34,721 bases of DNA, taken from assembly GCA_000421085.1 (NCBI GenBank), contig ATWE01000034.1, forward strand, positions 1 to 34,721, given 5' to 3'. The notes beneath the pieces are model-generated. The model ran no database searches and was not told the origin of the DNA. It saw nothing but the letters and a program-made list of their open reading frames with translations. Of the stretch, positions 7,446-16,052 are shown one piece after another. This DNA is from Ensifer sp. USDA 6670. Lineage in GTDB: Bacteria; Pseudomonadota; Alphaproteobacteria; Rhizobiales; Rhizobiaceae. The first letter of the stretch is position 1. Each line of letters opens with the position of its first letter. The position numbers were made by a program, and so were the translations under genes.

Positions 7446-8750
7446 TCAGACCATCCGGATCATGTTGCCCGACTTCGCCTGCTGACCGAATTTACTGGGG
7501 GCAGCGATCGACAGCATTTTCGGAACGTCCGTAATTTTTCTGCGGCATCGATCTGGATTTGCAGTTGCCAACTCGTGTGAATCGATGTTCTTCCAACCTC
7601 GGAAGTCGACGACGTAGGGTTCAATTGTCTTTTCGATGGCAGCGAAGCCCTTCGCACACACGGGCAGGTCGCCAGCTTTGAATTGCGTGATGATAGCTTG
7701 GGAAACAGCTTTCGCCTCTCGTCGGTTCTCCGCGACGGTCCCTTTACCGTTCCGACTTAACCAACCCGTGCGGAAAACATTCTTTCCCACCCAGTCCTCG
7801 ACGTTGCCGGTAGCAGCCTCGCAATGTTTATTCTCAAACCCGGTGGCAGTAATGATCGTGTCGACCTCAAACTCCGAGGGAAGGTCTTGTGTGCTCCGAC
7901 GGACCGTCAGCAGACTTCGGTCGCCTCTCTTGGAGACGCAGAGAGGATCGGCTTCAAAGTGGAACGTAACACGGACGCGACTGTCTGAGACGCCATCACT
8001 GGCTGGGCTTTCATGCTGCGAAAGCAGCTGATACCGTTGGCAGCCTTCCAGCGCCTCTGTCAGACCGGTTACACCAATGGTTACAGACGGCAGATGTAGT
8101 ATCTCCTTCAGCATCGACAGATCGAATTTCGCGTTAGAGATCGGCGAACGCCCGAATACGTCGATAGAGCGAACACGCTCGGCACGGAGTTCAGAGAGAC
8201 GCTTGTCATCAACGTCGGAACCTTGGAAATTGTGTAGGGGTTTCGACAGAATCCGGATAGTGTCCATAGCGACATTTCCATTGCCAACAACTGCTAGCCG
8301 TTCGCCAAGCGGCGTCAGTGCGCCGTTCGGAAGGAGTGGCAAGTCGACTTCTGGGTGGCCGTTCAGCGCCTTGAGGAGCGAGCCCGCCCCAAGCACTCGG
8401 CTGCTTGGGTCAACCTCTGCAGTCAATCCTCGATCGCTATTCAAACCGGTCGCAAGAACGACGATGTCGAAATTGGAGGCGAGTTCTTCGAAGGCAAGAT
8501 TTTTCCCGACTGCAACGTTTCCCGCGAAGCGAACGTTTTCGCGTTCGAACAGCCGATCAAATTGGGCAGCGACCGCCTTTGTCCCTTGGTGGTCGGCGGC
8601 AACTCCATAGCGAAGCAGACCATACGGCACTGGCAAGGCTTCGAAAACGCAGATCTCGGCGTGCGGCCATTCCTTGCGAAGGAATTGAGCCGTATAACAA
8701 CCAGCGGGGCCGCTGCCGATGATTGCGATACTGGGCTGGAACTCGACCAA
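7446..8750 (-). CDS. Adrenodoxin-reductase/FprA-type ferredoxin(flavodoxin)-NADP+ reductase
   Basis: A two-dinucleotide flavoprotein of 434 residues. FAD site: IAIIGSGPAGCYTAQ near the N-terminus. Family signature: PVPYGLLRYGVAADHQGTK. NADP site: VVGNGNVAMD. Second signature: ATGFENK. This is the mitochondrial adrenodoxin reductase/mycobacterial FprA branch, which passes NADPH electrons to ferredoxins or flavodoxins. The start is probably the TTG at 8750. A strong AAGGAGG sits 5 nt upstream, and the FAD motif then begins about 6 residues in. The reading can be extended upstream to 8807, but that runs through a 22-bp operator palindrome. It is the first gene of the minus-strand catabolic unit. 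Confidence 0.9.
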   Translation of the reverse strand: MVEFQPSIAIIGSGPAGCYTAQFLRKEWPHAEICVFEALPVPYGLLRYGVAADHQGTKAVAAQFDRLFERENVRFAGNVAVGKNLAFEELASNFDIVVLATGLNSDRGLTAEVDPSSRVLGAGSLLKALNGHPEVDLPLLPNGALTPLGERLAVVGNGNVAMDTIRILSKPLHNFQGSDVDDKRLSELRAERVRSIDVFGRSPISNAKFDLSMLKEILHLPSVTIGVTGLTEALEGCQRYQLLSQHESPASDGVSDSRVRVTFHFEADPLCVSKRGDRSLLTVRRSTQDLPSEFEVDTIITATGFENKHCEAATGNVEDWVGKNVFRTGWLSRNGKGTVAENRREAKAVSQAIITQFKAGDLPVCAKGFAAIEKTIEPYVVDFRGWKNIDSHELATANPDRCRRKITDVPKMLSIAAPSKFGQQAKSGNMIRMV

Positions 8751-8771
8751 TATATCCTCCTTCGACAAAAG

Positions 8772-8793
8772 CAAACTAACGTGCGTTAGTTTG
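8772..8793. promoter_or_regulatory. Perfect 22-bp palindrome, probable TetR-family operator
   Basis: CAAACTAACG and CGTTAGTTTG are exact inverted copies of 10 bp separated by TG. Such ACTAACG...CGTTAGT sites are typical of TetR/AcrR-family operators (established pattern). It lies 22 bp upstream of the reductase TTG start and within the divergent region to hemB, so it could control one or both. No TetR gene is in the window. Confidence 0.75.
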
Positions 8794-8807
8794 GTAGAGT
8801 ATTGCAA

Positions 8808-9320
8808 CTTTCATGCCAAAATCTTCAATGCTTATTCTGGCGGAAGTCGCGTCTCTTTCAGCGCCGCCTGCACATTAATCCGGCAGAATCCAAGGCAGTG
8901 CTCATTCATTTTGCTTGTCGTCACTACCCGCTCGAAATGGCTATTCGCGCAGCGGTTTTCGGCAGAGCAAGATTAGCTCCGCTAGGCCAGAATGACGTGA
9001 AAGTGTCTCAGCACCGGCTCCTCCATCCGCTGCAGATAAACTCGCTTGCTCGATGCGGTCGATCCTCAACGAGGCATCTGAGCACTCTACATAAGACGAT
9101 AGAATTAAATGGCGCCAGATGCATGCCGAATCCTGCCAACAAATACGTCGAAGGGGACAATCTTTCTGCGGCAAGCCGACAACGCGAACGGCCGGGCCGT
9201 CGGCACACGTAACCTCCTGATCGTCGCCTTTCTCGTAGTAGTTGGCACGATCAGCTGAGCTTGCGGCCCTTCACCGCGGTAAGATGGGGACTGATCAACC
9301 AGGACCAGAAAGACATCCCG
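8808..9320. other. Divergent intergenic region without recognisable gene
   Basis: About 510 bp between the reductase and hemB. Short open frames on both strands show no family motif, no convincing ribosome-binding site and atypical composition. It presumably holds the promoters for both directions; apart from the operator palindrome just to its left I see no clear element. Confidence 0.5.
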
Positions 9321-10298
9321 ATGCAAACGGCAACGTTTCCGACGGCAAGACACCGGCGACTTCGCCGAAGCGAGGCGCTCCGCAGCATGGTCGCCGAAAA
9401 CAGCGTGACGATGAACGATTTGATCTATCCAATCTTCGTTGAAGAGGAAATCACGGAAAGAGTTGAGATCGAAACGATGCCGGGCGTTTACCGTGTCCCC
9501 GAGGGATCACTACACGACGAAATCACTGAAATTCATCGCGAGGGTGTGAAAGCCATCATGCTGTTTGGCGTCTCCCACCACAAGTCCGAATATGGACATG
9601 ACACCTGGGCGGAAAACGGTCTGCTTTCAAGAATGATCCGGACCGCGAAAAACGCAGCGCCGGAGCTCATCGTCATTTCCGACAACTGCTTTTGCGAATA
9701 CACCACTCATAGCCATTGCGGCGTATTGCGCGACGGCCAGATCGATAACGACTTAACCTGTAGAAATCTGAGCCTTCAAGCCGTGGCCGCAGCGCGCGCC
9801 GGAGCCGATATGGTCGCACCTTCGGCCATGATGGACGGTCAGGTGGCCTCGATGAGGGCAGCGCTGGATGAGGCTGGGTTCTCAGGTACTCCGATTATGG
9901 CCTATTCTTCAAAATTCGCGTCCAGCTTTTATGGCCCTTTCAGAGGGGCCGCTGGTTCCGAACTGAACGGAGACCGGAAGAGTTATCAAATGGGTCATCT
10001 CAACGGCCGTGAGGCGTTGCGTGAATCACTGCTCGACGAAATTGAGGGCGCGGACTTGCTTATGGTCAAGCCCGGCCTCCCTTATTTGGACGTACTCACC
10101 CGCCTTCGTCAACGCACTCTCCTCCCTCTAGTTGCTTATCAGGTCAGTGGCGAATATTCGATGATCAAGTTCGCTGCGAAAGCAGGGGCGATCGACGAAA
10201 AAATGGTGGTTAGAGAGACCCTTGGCGCATTCAAGAGAGCCGGAGCAGACCTCATTCTGACGTACTTTGCCAGAGATATCGCACGGGAAGGCTTTTGA
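9321..10298 (+). CDS. hemB: Delta-aminolevulinic acid dehydratase (porphobilinogen synthase), zinc type
   Basis: Condenses two 5-aminolevulinate molecules to porphobilinogen in heme biosynthesis, as a cytoplasmic homo-octamer. From the ATG at 9321 the protein is 325 residues, normal for HemB. The earlier ATG at 9261 would add 20 residues unlike the family. The active-site lysines are Lys198 (YSSKF) and Lys250 (MVKPG). The metal motif [16 protein letters not shown] carries Cys123, Cys125 and Cys133, the zinc-binding triad of E. coli-type enzymes. Rhizobial housekeeping HemB is known as the Mg-dependent type with Asp/Ala at these positions. This is therefore probably a second, horizontally acquired isozyme serving extra heme demand (inference). 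Confidence 0.93.
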   Translation: MQTATFPTARHRRLRRSEALRSMVAENSVTMNDLIYPIFVEEEITERVEIETMPGVYRVPEGSLHDEITEIHREGVKAIMLFGVSHHKSEYGHDTWAENGLLSRMIRTAKNAAPELIVISDNCFCEYTTHSHCGVLRDGQIDNDLTCRNLSLQAVAAARAGADMVAPSAMMDGQVASMRAALDEAGFSGTPIMAYSSKFASSFYGPFRGAAGSELNGDRKSYQMGHLNGREALRESLLDEIEGADLLMVKPGLPYLDVLTRLRQRTLLPLVAYQVSGEYSMIKFAAKAGAIDEKMVVRETLGAFKRAGADLILTYFARDIAREGF

Positions 10299-10337
10299 CC
10301 ACGAGCCTACATCCTTACGAGTAAAATGCATGAGCAA

Positions 10338-10358
10338 CAGGAACCAAAAGCGTTCCTG
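10338..10358 (+). terminator. Short hairpin downstream of hemB
   Basis: CAGGAAC and GTTCCTG form a perfect 7-bp stem around a 7-nt loop, 40 bp after the hemB stop. No T-run follows, so intrinsic termination here is uncertain. Confidence 0.3.
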
Positions 10359-10529
10359 CTATCGGATTAGGCAGAACCGTACCAGACGTCGAAACGTGAT
10401 TGCCGAGGGGATCGCATACAGCTTAACCAAGCCGATCGTATCGGAATTCAGGGTTTCAGAGAAAGGCTAAATGATGAATACTCTTGATGCGCATCCACCT
10501 CCGATCATGAAGGCACCAGAAGCACCCTA

Positions 10530-10621
10530 GAGCGCCGCGCGTCTTATGAGACGCGCAAAGGTCGCGGTAGCACTTTGAATTGCTGCATGTCTTTTGTCCT
10601 TAAATCGAGGTAGATTTAAGG
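10530..10621. repeat. Rhizobial intergenic mosaic element (RIME-like) with two hairpins
   Basis: Two perfect inverted repeats sit in one ~90-bp block. GCGCGTCT/AGACGCGC (10537-10544 and 10549-10556, 4-nt loop) is the first. CCTTAAATC/GATTTAAGG (10598-10606 and 10613-10621, 6-nt loop) is the second. They are joined by a linker containing TTTGAATTGCTGCATG. From memory this block is a common intergenic repeat in Sinorhizobium and relatives, of the RIME class, which supports the host assignment. It lies at the 3' end of two converging genes, a favoured position for such elements. Confidence 0.75.
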
Positions 10622-10665
10622 GAATGAGTAGCCCAAGACGGCGGCACCAAGAAGACGACAAGAAC

Positions 10666-12039
10666 CTAAATGCCGAGTTGTGCGGCAGCTTCGTCGAGTG
10701 ATCTGTCCAAAGCGTCAACGATTATGTCAACTTCATCGGGTGTGATGATCATTGGGGGTGAGAACAGCACAGCGTCGTCAGTCGGTCTGGTTATCACGCC
10801 GTTAGCCTGCATGCGCTGCGCGACCATCGAACCGAGTTGACCGACGGTTTCCAAACCGATCTTTTCGCGCTTATTTATGACAAGCTCAACTCCTGCGAGA
10901 AGCCCAACTCCACGAACTTCGCCCACAAGCGGATGATTGAGGAATTCGTTGAAACCTCGCCGAAGTCTTTCACCCATCCTCGCTGCGTTGTCGGGAAGAT
11001 TCTCCTCCTCAATGATGCGGATCGTTTCAAGTGCAATAGCAGCGGCTACTGGATGGCCACACGTAGTAAAGCCATGCCACATGCCGCCATACTTTACACT
11101 TGCCTCATAGATCGGCCCCAGGACTTTCTCATTCATGACGAACGCAGCGAAGGGAATATATGATGATGTCAGCTGCTTCGAGTAGACCATCACATCGGGC
11201 CTTAAATCGCAGCTCTGTGTCCCGAACATTTTCCCGGTACGACCAAAACCGCAGATGACTTCGTCAGCAACGAAGAGAATGTCGTACTTCTCGAGAACGG
11301 TCTGGATCTTTTCCCAGTAGGTCTCCGGCGGTACGATAACACCTCCGCCCCCCATGATTGGCTCGCCGATAAAGCAGCAAATCGTTTCCGGTCCTTCAGC
11401 CAGAATGGTATCTTCAAGTTCCTTGGCGAGACGCGTGGCAAACTCCTCTTCCGTCTCTCCAGGCAGTCCTTCGCGATAGAAATGCGGACAGGTTAGACGC
11501 GCCACGGGCAGAATCAGATCATGGCCCCAATGGTTCGCATCTAGGCCGGTCAGATTGTTGGACGCGATGGTTGCACCGTGATAGGCCCGTTTTCGTGCGA
11601 GTATCTTCTTGCGGTCGGGCTCGCCCATGGCATTCGAACGTTGCCACAACAGCTTAATAATAGTGTCGATCGCCTCGGATCCCGAGGCGTTGAAGAACGC
11701 CTTGCTCATCGGCACAGGCGACATCTCGACTAGCTTTTCGGATAGGTCGATAATCGGCGGCGTCGATCGATGGACGAATGTGTGGTAAAAAGGCAAGTTG
11801 TCATATTGTTTTTTTGCCGCAACGCCGAGGCGTCGCTCGCTAAAGCCAAGCCCGGCAGACCACATGCCCGACATGCCTTCGAGATAGCGATTCCCTGCAG
11901 TGTCATATACGAAAACGCCCTCACCTTTCTCGATGATGAACGGGCCAACTTCCCGGTGCTTAACGTGGTTCGTGTGTGGATGGAGCATATATCGAATATC
12001 TCGTGCTTCCAAAGAGTTGACGGTAATATTGGCGCTCAC
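10666..12039 (-). CDS. Class III aminotransferase (omega-amino acid/polyamine:pyruvate type)
   Basis: PLP-dependent fold-type I transaminase of 457 residues, the usual length. The N-terminal substrate region reads GEGVFVYDTAGNRYLEG; the PLP phosphate contact is FNASGSEAID (116-125), the cofactor aspartate lies in ADEVICGFGRTG (258-269), and Lys288 in YSKQLTSSY forms the internal aldimine. Members transfer the terminal amino group of beta-alanine, GABA, putrescine, taurine or aromatic amines to pyruvate; which of these cannot be decided. It is oriented towards hemB and preceded on its strand by a RidA gene, consistent with amine catabolism. Confidence 0.92.
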   Translation of the reverse strand: MSANITVNSLEARDIRYMLHPHTNHVKHREVGPFIIEKGEGVFVYDTAGNRYLEGMSGMWSAGLGFSERRLGVAAKKQYDNLPFYHTFVHRSTPPIIDLSEKLVEMSPVPMSKAFFNASGSEAIDTIIKLLWQRSNAMGEPDRKKILARKRAYHGATIASNNLTGLDANHWGHDLILPVARLTCPHFYREGLPGETEEEFATRLAKELEDTILAEGPETICCFIGEPIMGGGGVIVPPETYWEKIQTVLEKYDILFVADEVICGFGRTGKMFGTQSCDLRPDVMVYSKQLTSSYIPFAAFVMNEKVLGPIYEASVKYGGMWHGFTTCGHPVAAAIALETIRIIEEENLPDNAARMGERLRRGFNEFLNHPLVGEVRGVGLLAGVELVINKREKIGLETVGQLGSMVAQRMQANGVITRPTDDAVLFSPPMIITPDEVDIIVDALDRSLDEAAAQLGI

Positions 12040-12215
12040 GTTCTCTCGCTCCTTCTCTTGGCTCGCGGGATAAACGGTGGCCGAGAGCGCCGGGGTCAGG
12101 CAAGGGCGACACCTGCCATTTGATACGGCAAATCGGACATAGTAGGCCTAGGTGAAGCGATCAGACGAGAGGCTCCAACTGGAGGCGAGGTCTAGGACGC
12201 GAAACTATGTTCCGC

Positions 12216-12560
12216 CTACTTGTAAGCCGAGACGACGATCTCGATCATCGTCTCTCCACCGAGATCGGCAATGCCGACCGTGGCACGGGTCGGCAAGTTT
12301 TCCGGTGCAATCCATTCCTTCCAGACCGCATCCATCTCCGGCTTCTTGCCGAGATCGGTGACGAAGATGCTAGCCGTCAAGAGCTTCGACTTGTCCGTGC
12401 CGGCTTCCGCAAGATAGCGGTCGAGCTTGGCAAGGATTTCGCGGGTCTGGCCGGCCATGTCGAGGCTTTCATCGTCGCAGGTCGTGCCGCCGACATAGAC
12501 GATACCATTGTGCTCGACGACGCGGTGCATGATCGGGGTTTGCAGGGAACGTTGGACCAT
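12216..12560 (-). CDS. RidA-family reactive imine/enamine deaminase
   Basis: A 114-residue YjgF/UK114 family protein with an intact PTRATVG motif (Arg92), the residue that binds the substrate carboxylate in active RidA proteins. Other family elements are VYVGGTTCDD (21-30), QTREILAKLDRYLAEAG (38-54) and the terminal IEIVVSAY. It should hydrolyse 2-imino acids released by amino-acid or amine oxidation. It starts 18 bp after the chimeric Fe-S ORF on the same strand; RidA genes commonly accompany the opine/hydroxyproline-type oxidase from which that ORF derives. It differs from the other RidA-like gene at 5086-5490, which lacks the arginine. Confidence 0.92.
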   Translation of the reverse strand: MVQRSLQTPIMHRVVEHNGIVYVGGTTCDDESLDMAGQTREILAKLDRYLAEAGTDKSKLLTASIFVTDLGKKPEMDAVWKEWIAPENLPTRATVGIADLGGETMIEIVVSAYK

Positions 12561-12578
12561 TTTCGATACCTTTCTGGT

Positions 12579-13208
12579 TCAGTGTTCGGAATGGGTGCCT
12601 GTGACGGCGTAAACCGCCTCAGGCGTATGAGGGAGCGCCGCGATTTCCGAAAGCGGCACCGGCTTGATTGGCGGACGAAGGCGATAGGTGCCCACTTCAG
12701 CTTGAGGCCGGTGCTGTGTGTCCGCGAGAAGTTCGGCAACGGTCGCGGCACACATACGGCCCTGGCACGGCCCCATGCCACAGCGCAGCATGGTTTTCAG
12801 CTGGTTCGGCCCCGCGACACCGCTGACCGCAGCCGCGCGAATGGCACCGACGGAAACCTCTTCACAGCGACAGGCGATGACGTCACCCTCGGCGGGCGCC
12901 CGAAACGACAGGGCCGGCTGGTAGAGCAGGTCGATGAAGGTCCGGCCACGCTGTGCTTTTTGCCGCAACCGACTGTAGCGCCGCAGGTCTTCAGAGGGCG
13001 CTTTACCCAGAACCTCCAGACCTGCCGCAAGCCCGGCAATGCGACCGTCGAATTCCGCAACGACTGCGCCGCCGATGCCATTGCCATTACCGGCGATGTC
13101 GCGGAGATAATTGCGCTGCGTCTCGAGTGAGAAACGCCGCATGTTCATGTCGTCGATCAGCCGTTGGCGCAGTGGGCTGATAGGGGCATCGAGAACGGGT
13201 AAAGTCAT
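12579..13208 (-). CDS. Chimeric ORF: tyrosine-recombinase N-terminus fused to opine-oxidase/HcnB-like 2Fe-2S C-terminus
   Basis: An open frame of 209 residues of two unrelated parts. Residues 1-38 (SPLRQRLIDDM, then ETQRNYLRDI) read as the SAM-like N-terminal arm of a tyrosine recombinase/integrase. From about residue 39, starting inside the FAD-contact motif AGNGNGIGGA, the rest matches the C-terminal third of NAD(P)/FAD oxidoreductases such as opine oxidase subunit A or HcnB. It includes the BFD-type 2Fe-2S cysteines CRC (113, 115) and CGMGPC (143, 148). Both Rossmann domains of the oxidase and the integrase catalytic domain are missing. The ribosome-binding site and ATG come from the integrase part. 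Probably a non-functional recombination product, though it could still make a small Fe-S protein. Confidence 0.8.
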   Translation of the reverse strand: MTLPVLDAPISPLRQRLIDDMNMRRFSLETQRNYLRDIAGNGNGIGGAVVAEFDGRIAGLAAGLEVLGKAPSEDLRRYSRLRQKAQRGRTFIDLLYQPALSFRAPAEGDVIACRCEEVSVGAIRAAAVSGVAGPNQLKTMLRCGMGPCQGRMCAATVAELLADTQHRPQAEVGTYRLRPPIKPVPLSEIAALPHTPEAVYAVTGTHSEH

Positions 13209-13721
13209 GGTCGGGCTCCTTGTTGAAGAAGCCCGCCATGCTCTGCCTCTGCCGGACGACGCTCAATGCGAGCGCGACGATCGGACCACTAGCTCTACCT
13301 CAACCGCAGACGCCCTCCCGCGCAGCGGGTTCGTTCATCGACCCAAATCGGTCATTCATACAAGCCGAGGCAATGACCGCAATTGGTGTACCCTGCTCAT
13401 TCCGTTGAGCGAGACGAAGGCCCGTCTTCCACCCGACTGAGACGATCGGAAGCCCGGAAACATGCCGCCCAGTCCGGGATGTCGACTCCTATTCCTCGCC
13501 TTGACCAGATTCGAACCATTGGACCCCATCTCTTGCATCAGTCATTGCGCAAGCAGTTCCGGCGAATTTGTTGGAGTCAGGCAGAGCTGGCTACTGTCTC
13601 ACCAGCCTATCCTCTGACGGGTGATCGGACTTGTTCAGCGTCGCCAGAAAGTGCGACCGTGATTGACTCGACTCGCCCTTAAGTTGCTGTCATAGTTGAT
13701 CCCATGGTGGGGGACATCATC
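13209..13721. other. Intergenic region with no recognisable gene
   Basis: About 510 bp upstream of the chimeric ORF. Short frames exist on both strands but none shows a family motif or a good ribosome-binding site. Given the integrase remnant next to it, this may be decayed mobile-element DNA (inference). Confidence 0.4.
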
Positions 13722-14405
13722 ATGATGGTATTGAGATTTCTAACGGTAGGTCTGCCGCTTTTACTATGTTCGTGCGGGTCGATCACGCTGCCGGCCGCAG
13801 TCAAAATGACCAATGGTGAAGTGTTGACCGGGACGACAACGGCATCGGTCGAAGGTGGAAGCTTTCAGGTCGCCACTCCGAACGGCAACATCGTCTGCCG
13901 CGGGAACTATGATGCTTTCGATACACGGCCAACGATCTCCGCACCAGTGGCCTGTTCGGACGGCCGCTACGGCACGATCACAGTTACCCGTGCGCCGAGC
14001 GGAAGGTCGGGTGTTGGCACCGTATCGCTCGTTGACGGGGCAAGTGGGTCTGTGGCTTTTGGCTCAGGCGCCGGCGATGTGCTTACTGGTAGCAGGCCGG
14101 GGCCAGGAAGCTATGCCGGCGTTTATCCGGCGTATGCAGGCGACACTTATCCCCCGCGCCCGGCTTCGTCATCGTCCCACGGCTCATACTCGTCGGGCGT
14201 CTATACCGGCAACTGTCCAACGCCGGAAAGCCTGGACGCCGCAGGGCGTCGGTGCGGCGCTAGGAGCGCAGCATCAAGGCCGGGCGGCTACAACGGCTAC
14301 GGCTCTTGGGCGAGCACGAGCTACGGCGGAGGCGGTTCAACCTACGTGCGGGGTTATTTCCGCAAGAACGGAACCTACGTTCGTCCACATTATCGTCGCC
14401 GATAA
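13722..14405 (+). CDS. Small Ser/Gly/Tyr-rich lipoprotein
   Basis: From the ATG at 13722 it has 227 residues: a short hydrophobic signal (VLRFLTVGLPLLL) ending in an LCSC lipobox with Cys18, then a secreted domain. The first domain (about 19-125) contains NGNIVCRGNYDAF and VACSDGRYGTITVTR, beta-strand-like with paired cysteines. The second half is low-complexity, rich in Ser, Gly, Pro and Tyr, and ends GYFRKNGTYVRPHYRRR, a motif seen in many rhizobial envelope proteins. The start at 13722 is preferred over the ATG at 13704 because a GGGGG tract lies 8 nt upstream and it gives a proper lipoprotein signal. Function unknown; outer-membrane or periplasmic location is inferred. Confidence 0.7.
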   Translation: MMVLRFLTVGLPLLLCSCGSITLPAAVKMTNGEVLTGTTTASVEGGSFQVATPNGNIVCRGNYDAFDTRPTISAPVACSDGRYGTITVTRAPSGRSGVGTVSLVDGASGSVAFGSGAGDVLTGSRPGPGSYAGVYPAYAGDTYPPRPASSSSHGSYSSGVYTGNCPTPESLDAAGRRCGARSAASRPGGYNGYGSWASTSYGGGGSTYVRGYFRKNGTYVRPHYRRR

Positions 14406-14999
14406 GCGGCCCAGTGAAGCATGTTGCCCGAGGGACCGCGCAATGACGACATTGCGGGCGCTCGGCGACCCGCAAGAGGCGGCGTGCCGGCCGCAGGACA
14501 AATATATGGCTTGGCATCTAATTAGGGTCTTCCTCATTTGTGTGGCGCGGCAGCATTCGTGCCCTCAGTAGTTCGGGACCTGCCCTGCCGTACATTGCGG
14601 GCTTGAGGTTTTGAGGCGGTTGAGAAGGGATAGAAATGCCAGGATAGGCCGCAGTCACTCGCCTTGATTGAACAGCGAGTTAAGCGGTCAGTGGTTCAGA
14701 TGCTCGCATGAGCCGGCGCTCAATACCGGAATGACTAAGAACGCAACGCCGGCGGGACAATCTTGTGCACCGTCCCGACTCCCGGCCGGTGCTTAGAAGT
14801 TCTTCGAAGCTTCCGGACACACGCACGTCGACGTTTCCATGAGGCAGAGTATGTGCATGACTGCGACGCGGGCGCGGTAACTGCATTGGACGCGCTCGCT
14901 GAGGCAGGCGCTAATTTCGCATGAAACTTTGTGGGCGCAACGATCAGTTGCCGTACGGTCACCGAGCCAAATAGCACACCTTGCGGCCCGGCAGACCGC
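14406..14999. other. Intergenic region with no recognisable gene
   Basis: About 590 bp between the lipoprotein and the SGNH-hydrolase gene, which converge. Short open frames on both strands have no recognisable domain, and I see no strong hairpin terminator. Confidence 0.45.
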
Positions 15000-16052
15000 T
15001 CACCGGTTGCGGATCCCCCTTCCGATCTTTTCGGCGAACCGTTTTGCCACCTTCTTGAAGCCGGCCGAAGTACCGTGGATCTCGTCCGCCCAATCCTCCT
15101 TCGACAATATTCCGCGCGCATCGATCACATGGACGTGTGTGCTCGTGCTATTGCCCGCAACTCGATCCAACATATCGTAGAGAGCATCTATCAGGATACG
15201 GATGATGTCTCGCTGAAGATCGACATCCGTGATCCCTTTCTTCTTCATCGGACCTCCCAGCCATTCGTCCTGTCTTGCATAGATCGGCCGGCGCGTATCC
15301 CCCGCAAAGCCGCCTGGGATGGCGTAGTCATAGCCGTGGATGAAGATCGGCAATTTTGTGAAGAAGCTATCGAGACGAATCGTCGCGATAACCTTCGCGT
15401 AGGCCTCCTCTAAGATCGAGAGAATTGTGGCGAGCTGTGCACTGTCCACATGCCAGGCGGCATCCTTGCCTGGACTATAGCGCTTCAACAATCGCCCAAG
15501 CACCGGCTGCCCGAGGAGATCCTCACCGATGACGTCGTTGCCGGCGGCCGAAAACAGAAATCCTCTGACATTGTTCGCCTTTTGCTTGACGAGCGCCTGC
15601 ATGTATTCGGGATTGCGATTGACCATGTTGTCGCAGGTATCGCCAGCCGCATCCAGGCTCCAGATCAAGAAGTCGGATTCGAGCTGATCGACCACATCGT
15701 CGATCAAGAAGGGGAACTGAAACCAGGAATCGCCCTCCGAGACGAGCACGGGTTGTCTCTCACCGTTTGCGACGCGCCGCTCGAAGCGAGCTTGCCGTCG
15801 CCATCGGCAGACAGCGTTGCCCCAGCGGATCGCACTCTCGACGTCGAATTCGCCTTCCGCCGTCATCGCGACCTTGGAAGGATCAGGCACGATGGCGGGA
15901 TCGAAAGGTCCGCTTTCCTTCGGTCTGGCGGTGAGATACTTGGCGATTTCGGAGTCTGGCACGCCGGGATCCATCAGCATTTCCTTGAACACACCATAGG
16001 GTAGTTTCCCGCTCCTGCCGACCGTGCGAAGCTGTCGTTGAGGTCTGTTCAT
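15000..16052 (-). CDS. SGNH/GDSL-fold hydrolase-like protein
   Basis: A 350-residue protein whose blocks match the SGNH hydrolase superfamily. Block I is VSEGDSWFQFP (Ser109), block II a glycine in AAGD (135-138), block III SAAGNDVIG (Gly171, Asn172), and block V DEIH (Asp323, His326). All four catalytic elements are present, so esterase, lipase or acetylhydrolase activity is plausible. About 100 N-terminal residues precede block I, with no signal peptide, and have no recognised domain. The ATG overlaps the stop of the upstream protease-nuclease gene (ATGA), with GGAGG nearby, so the two are translationally coupled. The substrate is unknown. Confidence 0.78.
   Translation of the reverse strand: MNRPQRQLRTVGRSGKLPYGVFKEMLMDPGVPDSEIAKYLTARPKESGPFDPAIVPDPSKVAMTAEGEFDVESAIRWGNAVCRWRRQARFERRVANGERQPVLVSEGDSWFQFPFLIDDVVDQLESDFLIWSLDAAGDTCDNMVNRNPEYMQALVKQKANNVRGFLFSAAGNDVIGEDLLGQPVLGRLLKRYSPGKDAAWHVDSAQLATILSILEEAYAKVIATIRLDSFFTKLPIFIHGYDYAIPGGFAGDTRRPIYARQDEWLGGPMKKKGITDVDLQRDIIRILIDALYDMLDRVAGNSTSTHVHVIDARGILSKEDWADEIHGTSAGFKKVAKRFAEKIGRGIRNR

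Larger units (their letters stand above)
10299..10665. other. Intergenic region after hemB
   Basis: About 370 bp between hemB and the aminotransferase, which converge. It holds a short perfect hairpin at 10338-10358 and the mosaic palindromic repeat at 10530-10621; no gene is recognised. Confidence 0.6.

Noticed and set aside
12207..13130. Long plus-strand frame opposite the RidA and chimeric genes
   Set aside because: It is the antisense shadow of two genes with clear family motifs; its translation is Arg/Ala-rich without motifs.
13383..13682. 99-codon open frame upstream of the lipoprotein gene
   Set aside because: No domain, no ribosome-binding site, composition like random GC-rich DNA.
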